This document shows, in pieces, positions 53,072 to 62,137 of a DNA stretch of 64,000 nucleotides. The translations under genes were made by a program, and so were the position numbers. Below the pieces are notes generated by a model. The model saw only the letters and a list, made by a program, of their open reading frames with translations. It did not search any database and had not been told where the DNA came from. The stretch's first letter is position 1, and each line of letters starts with the position of its first letter. The stretch lies in contig NZ_CP081299.1 in NCBI RefSeq assembly GCF_019711195.1, forward strand, positions 5,056,501-5,120,500, read 5' to 3'. This DNA is from Dyadobacter sp. NIV53. GTDB lineage: Bacteria; Bacteroidota; Bacteroidia; Cytophagales; Spirosomataceae.

Positions 53072-54469
53072 TTAATTGGAAGCACAATAAGTACTAATTA
53101 CCTTATAAGCCTGCGAGTAACCAAGTTCTCCTGCCTTACTCAGATCAAGACATCCATCATTTGTCTGTCCGAGACTATTTTTAAGAATTCCTCTCAAATA
53201 ATAAGCCTCAGGATAATCAGAACGTAATTTTATTGAGCTGGTAAAATCCAGAACAGCTCCCATCTGATCGCCGTTGGAAGACCTGATCATTGCGCGTGAA
53301 AAGTAGGCATTTGTATAAGTCGGGTCTAATTCAATTGCAGCAGTTAAGTCCAGAATAGCGGCTTTACTATCTCCGGTCGCTGCCTTGCTTATACCCCTCA
53401 TGAAATACGCTTCTGTACGTTCGTTCGTAAGATTGTCAATTTTAACGCGTTCTTTAACTTCATTACGAAGCTTGTCCAATACTTCCCGGTTTATTTTGCC
53501 TGCGTACACTATTTTTTTAGGGTCACCGACATAGCTGTTTTTTAATTCGATCGCTTTGGTAAGGTCTGCTATAGCTCCGTGATGGTCATTTAGTTTACTT
53601 TTGGAGAATCCTCTGCCATAATATGCCTCATAGTTTTCAGGATCAGTCTGTATCGTTTTTTCAAAGTCGATAGCAGCACCTTTGAAATCATCAATTTTAT
53701 TTTTTGCAAATCCTCTTTTACTATAGAAAGAAGCATCCTGCGGGCTTAGCTCAATAGCTTTTGTAAAATCAGTTATAGCTCCCTGATAATCACCCAGCTC
53801 CATTTTAGCCGTGCCTCTGCCTGCATACGCACCAACCCGTTTTGGGCTTAGTTCAATTACTCTGGAAAAATCAGCGAGACTACCTGCATATTCCTGTAAA
53901 TCCTGTTTGCAGTTTCCTCTGGCATAAAGCGCTGCAATTTCATCAGGATTTAATATTAATGCCTGATCCAGATCCAGCAAAGCATTACGGTGTTTGTGAA
54001 GTTTGGCGTAGCTTACACCACGATTATAATATGCCTTTGGATCTTCGGGGTTAAGCTCAATCGCTTTGGTATAATCCATTAAGGCAGACTGAAAATCATC
54101 CTGCAAACTTTTACTGACACCGCGACTTTGATAATATAATGCAACCTTTGGATTGATTTCGATAGCCTGATCGTAATCTAAAATTGCTCCGCGGTGATCT
54201 TTTAAATTTGCTTTTGCCAGTCCTCTGTTAAAATAACTCGGAGCATGCTGCGGGCTCATCTCAATAACAGTACTATATGCCTTTAATGCTCCGGAAAAAT
54301 CGCCCTTAGATGCAATGGTATTGCCCTCTTCAAAGTACTCGGCTGCTGATCGTTGCGTAAAACCAGGTTTGGAAAGAAATAGTGTGGCTATTGAAAAAAT
54401 GGTAATAAAACTGTTTTTCATGTACGAAAAAGTAGTAGGAATTTCTTTGAATGGCATAAAAGTATTCAA
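53072..54469 (-). CDS. Secreted TPR repeat protein
   Basis: 465 residues with a signal peptide in the first ~40 residues (SFITIFSIATLFLSKPGFTQ). The rest is about eleven TPRs of Pfam TPR_1/TPR_11 type, for example ALKAYSTVIEMSPQHAPSYF, AITDFTKAIELSPQDASFYS and AILDLTAAIELDPTYTNAYF. It is a periplasmic or surface scaffold. The start codon could be ATG 54469 or Met17 (MKNSFITIF), which gives a more standard signal peptide. It is divergent from the TlpA-like gene. Confidence 0.88.
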   Translation of the reverse strand: MNTFMPFKEIPTTFSYMKNSFITIFSIATLFLSKPGFTQRSAAEYFEEGNTIASKGDFSGALKAYSTVIEMSPQHAPSYFNRGLAKANLKDHRGAILDYDQAIEINPKVALYYQSRGVSKSLQDDFQSALMDYTKAIELNPEDPKAYYNRGVSYAKLHKHRNALLDLDQALILNPDEIAALYARGNCKQDLQEYAGSLADFSRVIELSPKRVGAYAGRGTAKMELGDYQGAITDFTKAIELSPQDASFYSKRGFAKNKIDDFKGAAIDFEKTIQTDPENYEAYYGRGFSKSKLNDHHGAIADLTKAIELKNSYVGDPKKIVYAGKINREVLDKLRNEVKERVKIDNLTNERTEAYFMRGISKAATGDSKAAILDLTAAIELDPTYTNAYFSRAMIRSSNGDQMGAVLDFTSSIKLRSDYPEAYYLRGILKNSLGQTNDGCLDLSKAGELGYSQAYKVISTYCASN

Positions 54470-54591
54470 AATGATTCAGGAACAAAAACAAATTCCTCTG
54501 CCTGAAAACCATAGTCATTACATTTGTTAAATATATCTATTTTTACAGCGTGGAATACTTTAATAAACCAGATTAAAATATACAAATAAAA

Positions 54592-55136
54592 ATGACTGCT
54601 GTTTCGAAAAAATTTTAATTTTAGGAGTGATCATCATTGCGTCGGTTGCTATATATCTGGCATTTTTTAAGCCTGCTGACAATGAGAATGAAACATCATT
54701 GAGTCCGGTTGCTCCTGTTGAAGCCAATGATGGTGTTTATATTTCATCGCTGACAGATCTGGAAGGCCAGTCTGTAGCAATGGACCAAGACAAGCTGATA
54801 TTTATGAATGTTTGGGCTACATGGTGCGGACCTTGCAATATGGAGATGCCCGGAATACAGAAGTTATATGATAAATACAAAGAACATCAGAAAGTTGCAT
54901 TTTATATTATATCTGATGAAGATTCTGAAACTGTAAATCCTTTTATAGCCCGGAAAGGATATCAGCTTCCTTTTTACCGCTTTACCGGCGTATATCCTGC
55001 CGCATTGGATGGTAATGCAATCCCCCGGACTTATATTATTTATAAAGGAAAAATTCTGGCTCAGGAAATCGGAGCTTCCCAATGGGACAGTCCGGAAATT
55101 ATTCAATTAATTGATAAGCAGCTGTCTGAGATTTAA
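54592..55136 (+). pseudogene. TlpA-like membrane-anchored thioredoxin, frame-disrupted at A6 (54607-54612)
   Basis: ATG 54592 gives MTAVSKKF and a stop at 54616-54618. Adding one A to the run at 54607-54612 produces MTAVSKKILILGVIIIASVA, a membrane anchor, and a 181-residue protein. The thioredoxin-fold domain has WATWCGPCNMEMP and the cis-Pro loop NAIPRTYIIYKGK. It is probably a periplasmic thiol-disulfide reductase of the TlpA/ResA type. As read, GTG 54627 could restart translation inside the anchor. Confidence 0.8.
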
Positions 55137-55184
55137 CTGCTTGTAATTTTGATAAAATATCCAAAACTTAGAAAGTATGGACAC

Positions 55185-55217
55185 AAAAAAGGAGCCTGAT
55201 TTATTCAGGCTCCTTTT
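55185..55217. terminator. Bidirectional terminator between TlpA-like gene and azurin
   Basis: AAAAGGAGCCTGA (55187-55199) pairs exactly with TCAGGCTCCTTTT (55205-55217), with A and T tracts on both sides. Confidence 0.85.
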
Positions 55218-55238
55218 CTATAATTAAGTTTTTAGCAA

Positions 55239-55736
55239 TTATTCAACAATGAAAGTACCTTTCATTAAAGCATAATGGCCAGGGAAGCTGCATATGTAAG
55301 TATAAGTCCCTTTTTTTGGTGCTGTAAAAGTGATGGTATCGCTTTCTCCGCCACCCACAAGTTTGGTATGCGCAATGATGTTGGCTTCTTCTGATTTTGG
55401 AATGTATTCAGTTTCTCTGGCTGCTGCTGCCTTCGAGCCAAAAGCGGCTACATCAACACCTGGTTTTAACAAAACAAAATTGTGACCCATTGCTGCCTTA
55501 GCTAGTTTCCCAGAATGTGTCAGAGTAAGTTTTACCTTTTGTCCTGCCTTTACTTTTATCTCTTTAAGGTCGAACTGCATGGCATCACTTCCTTTTATAA
55601 CGATCACTTTTTCTTGCTTTGTGTCATTTACTTCTGACTTAACAGCAAGTGATTTTGCGGTTAACGAGCTTGTTGTAACAGCTCCCAAAGCCATTATCGA
55701 AGCAAGAAATAATACGCTGGACTTGATCCTTTTCAT
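55239..55736 (-). CDS. Azurin-family cupredoxin
   Basis: 165 residues, with a signal peptide in the first ~28 residues. The type-1 copper ligands are His85 (GHNFVLL), Cys149, His154 and Met158 (CSFPGHYALM), and the QFDLKEIKVKAGQKV block is typical. It is a periplasmic electron-transfer protein. It is monocistronic, ending at a shared terminator with the TlpA-like gene. Confidence 0.94.
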   Translation of the reverse strand: MKRIKSSVLFLASIMALGAVTTSSLTAKSLAVKSEVNDTKQEKVIVIKGSDAMQFDLKEIKVKAGQKVKLTLTHSGKLAKAAMGHNFVLLKPGVDVAAFGSKAAAARETEYIPKSEEANIIAHTKLVGGGESDTITFTAPKKGTYTYICSFPGHYALMKGTFIVE

Positions 55737-55839
55737 ATTTTAATATAAGTAAACTTGTTTTGTTTTAAATAACTCGTGCAATTTAACAGATGGCTCACTA
55801 AAATAATAACGCATTAACATTTGTTTGAAAAACAAAATT

Positions 55840-56436
55840 TTAAAAAAGTATTTTATATTCATCCCTGATGGCATTTCCAAAGCAAATTACTGCCAATACA
55901 GTCATGTAACGGTTGATATCAATAGGATCCATTGGTAAAGGTATTCTATGGGATTTTGTCGAAAGGGCAAGCAGCGTCATCGAAACAATCACCCATAATG
56001 CACTTTTTTGTTTATTACCTAGCCCGAGACAAGAAATCAACAAGGTTACGATAATACAAAATGGCTGTATGATCAGGCCCATAAACTGCACATGGTACCA
56101 GGTAATACAGAATAAAAGTAGCAGACCTAAAGAAATCGTTGAAAACAGCATTAAATTTTTAGCTTCATAACGCATAATTACGCACCATGATGCCGATACA
56201 AGACACACTGCACCTAATGTCCTTTCACTGTCACGTATAATATTTTGCAAATTGTCTGAAATATCCAATCCTGCAAATACAAACAATTCAACCAATGCAT
56301 TAACGGATATAGGTAATAAAAAAAATCCCCATAACAACCGGTTTGTTAAAGGTTGCAGATTGTAATATTTATAAAAAATAAATGCACCGGTCAGGCTGAG
56401 TATCAGGTTAGAAAATATATGAGGATTAGTAAGCAT
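55840..56436 (-). CDS. Multipass membrane protein, unrecognised
   Basis: 198 residues with about six to seven hydrophobic helices (e.g. LILSLTGAFIFYKYY, LLWGFFLLPISVNALVELFV, SLGLLLLFCITWYHVQF). A conserved-looking loop HRIPLPMDPIDINRYM lies before the last helix. I do not recognise the family; Bacteroidota genomes hold DUF proteins of this type. It is divergent from sucD with 110 bases between starts. Confidence 0.65.
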   Translation of the reverse strand: MLTNPHIFSNLILSLTGAFIFYKYYNLQPLTNRLLWGFFLLPISVNALVELFVFAGLDISDNLQNIIRDSERTLGAVCLVSASWCVIMRYEAKNLMLFSTISLGLLLLFCITWYHVQFMGLIIQPFCIIVTLLISCLGLGNKQKSALWVIVSMTLLALSTKSHRIPLPMDPIDINRYMTVLAVICFGNAIRDEYKILF

Positions 56437-56546
56437 ATCTATGAATATGGCCCAAGAATATCAAAAAAGCAATTTACAAATTCTGGTTACATTTTGCTAC
56501 TTCGTGCTTTTCGTCCTACTTTTACCAAAAAAACTGATTTACCAAC

Positions 56547-57425
56547 ATGAGCGTTTTAGTTAATAAAAATTCTAAGGTTATAGTTCAGGGATTTACGGGT
56601 TCTGAAGGCTCTTTTCATGCCCAGCAAATGATTGAATATGGCACTAATCTCGTAGGTGGGGTAACTCCCGGGAAAGGTGGACTTTCACATTTAGAAAGAC
56701 CTGTCTTTAATACAGTAGACTTGGCAGTACGTGCTACCGGTGCAGATGTTTCAATCATATTTGTTCCACCAGCCTTTGCTGCTGATGCCATTATGGAAGC
56801 TGCTGATGCTGGTATTGGCGTTATTGTTTGTATTACCGAAGGTATCCCTACAAAAGATATGATGCAGGTAAAGGCATATTTGAAAGGTAAAAATTGCCGT
56901 CTAATCGGACCAAACTGTCCGGGAGTTATCACTGCAGAAGAATGTAAAGTTGGTATCATGCCAGGTTTTATATTCAAAAAAGGAACAATTGGGCTTGTTT
57001 CTAAATCAGGTACACTTACGTACGAAGCTGTGGATCAGCTTACACGTGCAGGACTTGGACAAACAACAGCTATTGGTATCGGAGGTGATCCGATCATCGG
57101 AACAACAACAAAAGAAGCTGTTGAGCTTTTGATGAATGATCCTGAAACCGAGGCTATTGTAATGATTGGTGAAATTGGAGGAAGTATGGAAGCTGAAGCA
57201 GCTGCTTATGTGAAATCTACCGGAAATAAAAAACCTGTTGTTGGTTTCATTGCTGGTCAGACTGCTCCGAAAGGGCGTCGTATGGGACATGCCGGTGCTA
57301 TCATTGGTGGTGCAGACGATACTGCAGAAGCTAAAATAAGGATCATGAAGGAGTCTGGAATATTTGTTGCTGAATCTCCTGCATTAATTGGTGAAACAAT
57401 GCTTATTGCTTTAGGTAAAAAATAA
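56547..57425 (+). CDS. sucD: Succinyl-CoA synthetase, alpha subunit
   Basis: 292 residues. VQGFTGSEGSFHAQQMIEYG, IGPNCPGVITAEECKVGIMP and the phospho-His loop GRRMGHAGAIIGG are diagnostic. With SucB it couples succinyl-CoA hydrolysis to nucleoside triphosphate formation in the TCA cycle. sucC (beta) is not adjacent. Confidence 0.97.
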   Translation: MSVLVNKNSKVIVQGFTGSEGSFHAQQMIEYGTNLVGGVTPGKGGLSHLERPVFNTVDLAVRATGADVSIIFVPPAFAADAIMEAADAGIGVIVCITEGIPTKDMMQVKAYLKGKNCRLIGPNCPGVITAEECKVGIMPGFIFKKGTIGLVSKSGTLTYEAVDQLTRAGLGQTTAIGIGGDPIIGTTTKEAVELLMNDPETEAIVMIGEIGGSMEAEAAAYVKSTGNKKPVVGFIAGQTAPKGRRMGHAGAIIGGADDTAEAKIRIMKESGIFVAESPALIGETMLIALGKK

Positions 57426-57451
57426 TAGCTATAACTAAAAATTATATGAAG

Positions 57452-57478
57452 AGGGCTGAGGAAACTCCGCCCTTTTTT
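57452..57478 (+). terminator. Terminator after sucD
   Basis: AGGGC (57452-57456) pairs with GCCCT (57468-57472) with additional weak inner pairs, followed by a T6 run. It lies six bases before the DUF4271 start. Confidence 0.55.
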
Positions 57479-57483
57479 ATACC

Positions 57484-58664
57484 ATGAAGTCCATTTCTTT
57501 AATTCTTTTTTGGGCTTTTAATTTAGCACTGGTTTTGGTGGGCTTTCGCGCTCATGCTGATACCAGGTCAACTCCACCCGAACAATTTTTCCCAATTTAT
57601 AATTATCAGAATGACTGGCTGGTTTATAGCGACCAGTACAAAAACTATGTTCCTTTTTCCCAGGAAATTGATGAAAGTTCAAGATATGTAAGTGTTTACA
57701 TTGATTTGATTAAAAACAGGAGATATAGTCTCTTGTTAAAAACAGAAACAAGGAACTATTTATTTATCGAGGGTACTCTTCAAAAGGAAATAACTCAGGA
57801 ACAATGGGTTAAAATGGACGTAGACAGTCTTTACAAGATTTATAAAAAAGACGAATTACTGCTGACAGTTTATGGAAGTCCTGGTATAGACGACAAAAAC
57901 TTGCTCCTATGCAATGAAAGGAAACGGAATGATGCAGGAATTATTGAGAGTGCTTCTTCCAATATCATTAATATAAAACCTATTGCCTTTTCGCCATTTC
58001 GTAATTTTGCGATTTTTGCAATGGTTATTATCCTGATCCTCAATGCCTGGATTTTTAATGTAAATCCGCTTGCATTTATCAGGCTTATTAATCCGGTAGA
58101 ACTGTTAAAAAATGATCCGCGGGACCAGCTTTCCAAGTTAAATAAACCCTACAGCAGCAGCATTATTTTCTTTGTTATCATTGTATCCATGCTCACCAGC
58201 TTTACGCTGTTATTTCTGTCTTCCAATAAACTTAATGTATTTTCTGTAAACATTATTCTTTCAGAAAAATCCAATACATTTCAGTTGCTTGGAGATTTTT
58301 TTATTCTCTCAACAATCTTTTTTTACTGTTTTACTTTAAATTCATATTGATGGTAATGGTAGGGAATATGCTTAATCTGGACAAACTGGTAGATGTGCTG
58401 TTTATAAAAATAATACAATCATCCTACCTGTTTTATGTAGCGATATTTCTTCTTGTTTTTATGCTAAGCTTCAATAGCCCTATGTGGCTCAATTCGGTAA
58501 AGTCATTTTTTCTTGTACCGTTCCTTATCTTTTACATTGCAAGATTTCTTGTGCTTTACTTCGTAAGTAAGCCACCGGGCACGCTTATTAATCTGTATTT
58601 ATTTTCGTACCTTTGCGTCATAGAAATAATCCCGCTGATCATTGGCATAAAGTTTGCTCTATAA
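57484..58664 (+). pseudogene. DUF4271 membrane protein, frame-disrupted at T7 (58318-58324)
   Basis: ATG 57484 begins with a signal peptide (SLILFWAFNLALVLVGFRAHA). The extracytoplasmic domain leads to several helices. Frame 1 stops at 58348-58350. Adding one T at 58318-58324 turns the end into IFFLLFYFKFILMVMVGNML, a continuous hydrophobic helix, and the full product has 393 residues. The C-terminal part (LDKLVDVLFIKIIQSSYLFY) is typical of DUF4271. The family sits next to hemD and the gld cluster in other Bacteroidota, as here. Function unknown. Confidence 0.8.
58608..58615 (+). promoter_or_regulatory. Candidate -7 element (TACCTTTG) of hemD inside DUF4271
   Basis: TACCTTTG followed by GCG matches the -7 consensus. 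It lies 50 bases before DUF4271 ends and about 90 bases before hemD. No -33 element is clear, so the site may be a coincidence of coding sequence. Confidence 0.35.
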
Positions 58665-58705
58665 GTCAACAGATTACATGTGGGAATAACTAATGGAGAT
58701 TATAC

Positions 58706-59488
58706 ATGAGTGAAACTATCAAATTTGATCAGGATCGGTTGACTAAAGTTACTAGTCTATTGGTTAGTCAGTCCAGACCAGCAGACGAAAATTCTCCTTA
58801 TTTTGAATTAGCACGTAAGTATAATATCAAAGTAGATTTTCGTGCCTTTATCCAAATTGACGGTGTTTCCTACAAGGAATTCCGGAAACAAAAAATTGCT
58901 ATACTCGATCACACGGCTGTTATTTTTACCAGCCGTAATGCTATTGATCATTTTTTTAGAATTTGTACTGAAGGAAGAATAGAAGTGCCTGCAACGATGA
59001 AATACTTTTGTATTTCAGAGCAGACAGCTAATTATCTTCAAAAGTACATTGTGATCCGCAAGCGTAAAATATTTGCCGGCACTAAAACAGCGGTCGAGCT
59101 TATTGAATTGATGCGTAAGCACAAAAAAGAGAAATTTCTTTATCCATGTTCAGACGTTCGTAAAAACGATATCCCTGAGTTTGCTGATACTGAGGAATTT
59201 CACTTCACAGAGGCTACCATGTATCAGACTGTTTCAGCGGATCTTTCTGATCTTACAGAGGTATTTTATGATATAATCGCCTTTTTTAGCCCGTCCGGTA
59301 TTAAATCCTTATTTGATAATTTTCCTGATTTCAAGCAGAATGCAACACGCATCGCTGCGTTTGGGCCAACTACTGCTAAAGCTGTCGAAAATGCAGGTTT
59401 AGTACTTGACATTCAGGCCCCATTACCTAATGCACCATCCATGACAGGAGCGTTAGAGTTATACATCAAGAAAGCAAACAATGCTTAG
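58706..59488 (+). CDS. hemD: Uroporphyrinogen-III synthase
   Basis: 260 residues. TAVIFTSRNAIDHFF, KYFCISEQTANYLQKY and IIAFFSPSGIKSLFDNF correspond to the two HemD half-domains, with AAFGPTTAKAVENAGL as the C-terminal signature. It closes hydroxymethylbilane to uroporphyrinogen III in haem synthesis. It follows DUF4271 and precedes the T9SS genes. Confidence 0.92.
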   Translation: MSETIKFDQDRLTKVTSLLVSQSRPADENSPYFELARKYNIKVDFRAFIQIDGVSYKEFRKQKIAILDHTAVIFTSRNAIDHFFRICTEGRIEVPATMKYFCISEQTANYLQKYIVIRKRKIFAGTKTAVELIELMRKHKKEKFLYPCSDVRKNDIPEFADTEEFHFTEATMYQTVSADLSDLTEVFYDIIAFFSPSGIKSLFDNFPDFKQNATRIAAFGPTTAKAVENAGLVLDIQAPLPNAPSMTGALELYIKKANNA

Positions 59489-59503
59489 CATGACTGCTTC
59501 CAT

Positions 59504-59536
59504 AAAAAAGGCCAGGAAAATTTCCTGGCCTTTTTT
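59504..59536 (+). terminator. Strong terminator after hemD
   Basis: AAAAAAGGCCAGGAAA (59504-59519) is exactly complementary to 59521-59536 around a single-base centre, and ends in a T6 tract. Confidence 0.88.
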
Positions 59537-59619
59537 GTTGATTTATCAATTTTTTTGAGCAATATGCGTTATTAAATTAACCGAAAATTACGAGTGATTT
59601 TTAAACCCAACCTACCGGC

Positions 59620-60597
59620 ATGATATTGAAGTTTATCATTCAGAATATTAAATGGAACCGGCTGCTTGCTATATTAATACTTATATCATCCAGTGCCATT
59701 GCTCAAAAAGATGCTCAGTTCAGTTTGTTTTCATTAAATCAGCTTTATCTCAATCCTGCGGCTGCGGGAGCTGGTGGATTGACTCAGTTCCAATTAACAC
59801 ATAGAACACAATACTCAGGATATCAGGGAACTAACCCTGTCGATGAAGGTGGTTCGCTTTCAACACAGTTGTTTTCTTTTAGCATGCCGATCAAAAACTT
59901 TGGAATTGGTTTTTATGCATTAAATGACAAAAGCGGTCCAAGAACAGATCAGGATTTTAAAATTTCGGCTTCCTATCATTTGCCTGTGCTTGGTGGCAAT
60001 TTACAATTGGGAGCCAGTGCGGGATTGTTCAGACAATCAATTGATTATGGAAAGTTAAGAGCAGTTGATCCTGATGACCCTTTGATACTTACCGGGGTTA
60101 TTTCGGAAATAAATCCGGATTTCGCAGTTGGTGCACGTTTTGAAAATGAAACATTTCATGTAGGGCTTTCATTAAATCATTTGTTAAAGCCAAAATACCA
60201 GCTGGGAAGCGAAACAGGCACTAATCCATTGCCAAGAACTTTATATTTCAATGCAGGAGTAAATATTGAATTGGGTTATTTGCTTGATATACAGCCGATT
60301 GTTTTGGTGAAATCTGATATATCCACTTATTCGGTAGAAGGTGGTGCAACAGTTACCTATAATAAACGGTATTGGGTTGGCGGTACCTACAGACAGCAGG
60401 ATGCATTTTTTATTATTATGGGCGGGGTGTATCTGTTAACGGATCAATCATTAAGATTGTCAGGCGCTTATGATCTGGTAATTGGAGGCAATAAGACTAA
60501 GGCACCTTCATCTTTCGAGGTAATGTTATCGTATGCTTTACCATCTCCTAAATTTGGAAAAAAGACAATCATACGCACTCCGCGGTTCAGATTTTAA
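59620..60597 (+). CDS. PorP/SprF family type IX secretion outer-membrane protein
   Basis: 325 residues. Signal peptide (LLAILILISSSAIAQ), then the family start DAQFSLFSLNQLYLNPAAAG and repeated amphipathic beta strands ending with RTPRFRF. PorP/SprF proteins form a 14-strand barrel that tethers secreted cargo or adhesins to the surface. It is directly upstream of gldK, with its own upstream terminator. Confidence 0.93.
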   Translation: MILKFIIQNIKWNRLLAILILISSSAIAQKDAQFSLFSLNQLYLNPAAAGAGGLTQFQLTHRTQYSGYQGTNPVDEGGSLSTQLFSFSMPIKNFGIGFYALNDKSGPRTDQDFKISASYHLPVLGGNLQLGASAGLFRQSIDYGKLRAVDPDDPLILTGVISEINPDFAVGARFENETFHVGLSLNHLLKPKYQLGSETGTNPLPRTLYFNAGVNIELGYLLDIQPIVLVKSDISTYSVEGGATVTYNKRYWVGGTYRQQDAFFIIMGGVYLLTDQSLRLSGAYDLVIGGNKTKAPSSFEVMLSYALPSPKFGKKTIIRTPRFRF

Positions 60598-60952
60598 TTT
60601 GTAGTAATGTTTATCTGAATACAGTTATAATTTATCTGGTTATAGTTTAAATAATGCTTCCAGGCTTGTTAATTTATATTTTTTTTGTTTGACAGTTATT
60701 AATTACTATCCGTCAGATTGGGAAACTTAATTTATATTTGTAAAATATTGGAGTATTATATCAATTGTTCATTTTGCTACGTTAAGACGATTAGCTTGGT
60801 AAAAGTTTCGAAAATAGCTCGGCTTCCTTAGATATGTATTGGAAAGCTGTGGTTTCAGATTGTTACTTTTGTTTTTATTTCAAGTATACTATATACAAAC
60901 TGCCGACGTTTTTAGGCTAACATTTATTACTCAAATTTTTTACAAAACCACT
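60598..60952. other. Leader/intergenic region upstream of gldK (355 bp)
   Basis: AT-rich with no credible gene. TATATTTG at 60734-60741 resembles the -7 element, but no TTG lies at the right spacing upstream. If used, gldK would have a leader of about 205 nt. Confidence 0.5.
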
Positions 60953-62026
60953 ATGAATGTGAAAGTGTTCTATCGGGATGGAGTCAAAAGTCTGCTTTTG
61001 GTAGCCGCTCTTATGCTCATGCAAAGTTGCGGATTTATTAAAAGTAAGTTTGGCAAGGGAGGAAAGGAAGAAAGCGGTGTTCAAAACGGAGAGATTACAG
61101 CTACCGCCCGTAAAGGATTTAAACAAACTACGCCGGCCGGAATGGTGGTAATACCATCAGGTTCCTTTATTATGGGCCAGGCGGATGAAGATATTGCTTC
61201 TTCGATGAATAATATGAACCGCAGGGTTACTATTAGCTCATTCTATATGGATGATACAGAAATCACCAATAATGAGTATCGCCAGTTTGTTAATGCCCTT
61301 CTTGTTGACTCTGTTTCGGTATTGGGCGAAGAAGAAATCATGTCAAAATATTATCCGGACACAACTGCCTGGAAAAAAGATTTTGCTTACTCAAACGGTG
61401 ATCCTTTTGTAGAATATTACTATCAGCATCCTGGTTTTGATACATATCCGGTAGTGGGTGTTAGCTGGCAGGGAGCCCAGTATTTTTCTAAATGGCGCAC
61501 CAACTTATTACATGATTTTCAAAACCAGGAAGGACAGTTTAATTCTACCGGTTTCAGGTTACCAACAGAAGCGGAATGGGAATGGGCTGCAAGAGGCGGA
61601 CGTGCCGTTGCCAAATATCCTTGGGGAAATCCATATACTATGAATGCAAAGGGTTGTTTCCTTGCTAACTTCAAACCGCAAAGAGGTAATTATGATGCCG
61701 ATGGATATCCTTATACTGGTCCTGCCAATGCATATAATCCTAATGATTTCGGTTTATATAATATGGCTGGAAACGTAGCAGAGTGGACTTCTGATGCTTA
61801 TACTGATAATGCTACCGCTATTGTTTGGGATATGAACCCAAGATATGATAATCCTGATGAGCCCCGCAAAGTCGTAAAAGGCGGTTCATGGAAAGATATT
61901 GCTTATTATCTTCAGACCGGAACACGTAGTTTTGAATATGAAACAGAAAGGCGTGCTTTTATTGGATTCCGCTGCGTAATGGATAATGTAAATGATCGTG
62001 GTGGTGCACGTGCCCGTCGCCGTTAG
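60953..62026 (+). CDS. gldK: Gliding-motility / T9SS lipoprotein GldK
   Basis: 357 residues from ATG 60953, with lipoprotein signal LLLVAALMLMQSCGF; the upstream in-frame ATG at 60839 would not give a signal peptide. The FGE-sulfatase fold is clear: TPAGMVVIPSGSFIMGQ, DDTEITNNEYRQF, GFRLPTEAEWEWAARGG, GNVAEWTSDAY, VKGGSWKD. The tail is RGGARARRR. GldK forms the outer ring of the T9SS with GldN. Confidence 0.96.
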   Translation: MNVKVFYRDGVKSLLLVAALMLMQSCGFIKSKFGKGGKEESGVQNGEITATARKGFKQTTPAGMVVIPSGSFIMGQADEDIASSMNNMNRRVTISSFYMDDTEITNNEYRQFVNALLVDSVSVLGEEEIMSKYYPDTTAWKKDFAYSNGDPFVEYYYQHPGFDTYPVVGVSWQGAQYFSKWRTNLLHDFQNQEGQFNSTGFRLPTEAEWEWAARGGRAVAKYPWGNPYTMNAKGCFLANFKPQRGNYDADGYPYTGPANAYNPNDFGLYNMAGNVAEWTSDAYTDNATAIVWDMNPRYDNPDEPRKVVKGGSWKDIAYYLQTGTRSFEYETERRAFIGFRCVMDNVNDRGGARARRR

Positions 62027-62036
62027 AATATTTGAT

Positions 62037-62075
62037 AAAAAAGAAGTGCGGTGTTTCAGACACTGCTTCTTTTTT
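62037..62075 (+). terminator. Hairpin between gldK and gldL (terminator or attenuator)
   Basis: AAAAAAGAAG (62037-62046) pairs with CTTCTTTTTT (62066-62075) plus an inner GTGT/ACAC helix. It lies in an otherwise continuous gld operon, so it might tune subunit ratios rather than end the transcript. Confidence 0.6.
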
Positions 62076-62137
62076 ACGGCCTTCTCTAATTAACTTTTAT
62101 AACAAACAATTTTTCACTGTAACCGATTTGAATTCGT

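Noticed and set aside
60839..60952. N-terminal extension of GldK from ATG 60839
   Set aside because: It would bury the lipoprotein signal (LMLMQSCGF) 50 residues into the protein; ATG 60953 fits the family.
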